Shown: piece after piece, positions 63,891-64,000 of the stretch
Layout of the letters: each line of letters starts with the position of its first letter
Numbering within the stretch: position 1 is the first letter of the stretch
NCBI RefSeq assembly: GCF_001484965.1
Contig: NZ_KQ947394.1
Coordinates: forward strand, 233,849 to 297,848
DNA: 64,000 bases
From: Shouchella shacheensis
GTDB lineage: Bacteria > Bacillota > Bacilli > Bacillales > Bacillaceae_D
Direction: 5' to 3'
Made by a program: the position numbers and the translations under genes
Notes under the pieces: model-generated
Databases searched by the model: none
Told to the model about the DNA's origin: nothing
What the model saw: the letters and a program-made list of their open reading frames with translations, nothing else

Positions 63891-64000
63891 CCGAAAAGCA
63901 CAGGCGGGTTGGTCAGGAGCGAGGATTTTGGAAGGCCTGGACCAGAAATCCCGGTTTTGGATTTTGGGCCAGGACTGAAAAATCCCGAGCTCCTACCCGC
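63891..64000. repeat. palindromic 121-bp repeat, copy 4 (cut by window end)
   Basis: Differs from copy 3 in only a few bases; a tandem duplication. The window ends inside it. Confidence 0.9.

Noticed and set aside
63767..64000. CRISPR array
   Set aside because: Two long near-identical units without spacers; the same unit occurs singly elsewhere, so it is an interspersed palindromic repeat.

Overview
The window looks like a chromosomal segment of a Bacillaceae bacterium: low to mid GC, endospore-former lineage, and probably salt- or alkali-tolerant. The main evidence is the block sigW-rsiW-cdaA-cdaR-glmM-glmS with a glmS ribozyme, the des-desK-desR membrane-fluidity locus, the cysH sulfate-assimilation operon, rocB, ykuK, ykvI and a Spo0E-type phosphatase. 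The species cannot be named from the sequence alone. No rRNA, tRNA or CRISPR array was seen.

Layout. 0-4.3 kb: start of a sensor kinase divergent from an NhaC-type antiporter, then acetyltransferase genes (two broken) and a DinB protein. 4.7-7.7 kb: fatty acid desaturase and its thermosensor system DesK/DesR. 7.8-14.5 kb (minus): sulfate assimilation and siroheme synthesis (cysH-sat-cysP-cysC-small ORF-cobA/hemD fusion-sirB-sirC), divergent from a YeeE/YedE sulfur-compound importer. 16.3-19.8 kb: TetR regulator with two matching operators, a paired SMR exporter, and an AbgT transporter. 19.9-24.5 kb: ykvI, a group IIC intron placed exactly behind a transcription terminator, and ykuK. 24.7-31.4 kb: M14 carboxypeptidase, a nucleoside uptake and hydrolysis operon, and an alpha/beta hydrolase. 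31.7-33.9 kb: an Aquifex-type aconitase followed by a 58-residue Cys-rich protein. 35-40.6 kb: a sugar ABC transporter, an SDR dehydrogenase and a LacI regulator under twin promoter/operator units. 40.9-46.4 kb: an AbrB/PIN toxin-antitoxin pair, RocB, and an ectoine-hydrolase-like protein translationally coupled to an aldehyde dehydrogenase.

The 46.4-56.4 kb stretch is an AT-richer accessory island. It holds a LysE exporter, a frameshifted acetyltransferase, remnants of a MazF-type toxin-antitoxin pair and of two Uma2 nucleases, an intact PIN toxin-antitoxin pair, scattered short repeats, an RlmA-type 23S rRNA methyltransferase plus ABC-F ribosome-protection pair behind an attenuator-like hairpin, and a broken Abi_C-AAA-zinc-hook gene that looks like a decayed phage-defence protein. 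Broken genes in the window lie in this island and in the 2-3.2 kb acetyltransferase cluster; the housekeeping genes around them are intact, which argues for real decay rather than poor sequence.

56.4-63.8 kb (minus) is the conserved cell-envelope block: sigma-W and its anti-sigma, the c-di-AMP cyclase CdaA and its regulator CdaR, then GlmM and GlmS of amino-sugar synthesis. A palindromic 121-bp repeat occurs four times (24.6, 43.6, 63.8 and 63.9 kb). The most interesting items are the Abi_C-AAA-zinc-hook locus, the attenuated RlmA/ABC-F pair, the SMR pair with one subunit lacking the essential Glu, the intron-at-terminator insertion, and the small uncharacterised proteins at 10.7 and 33.7 kb.
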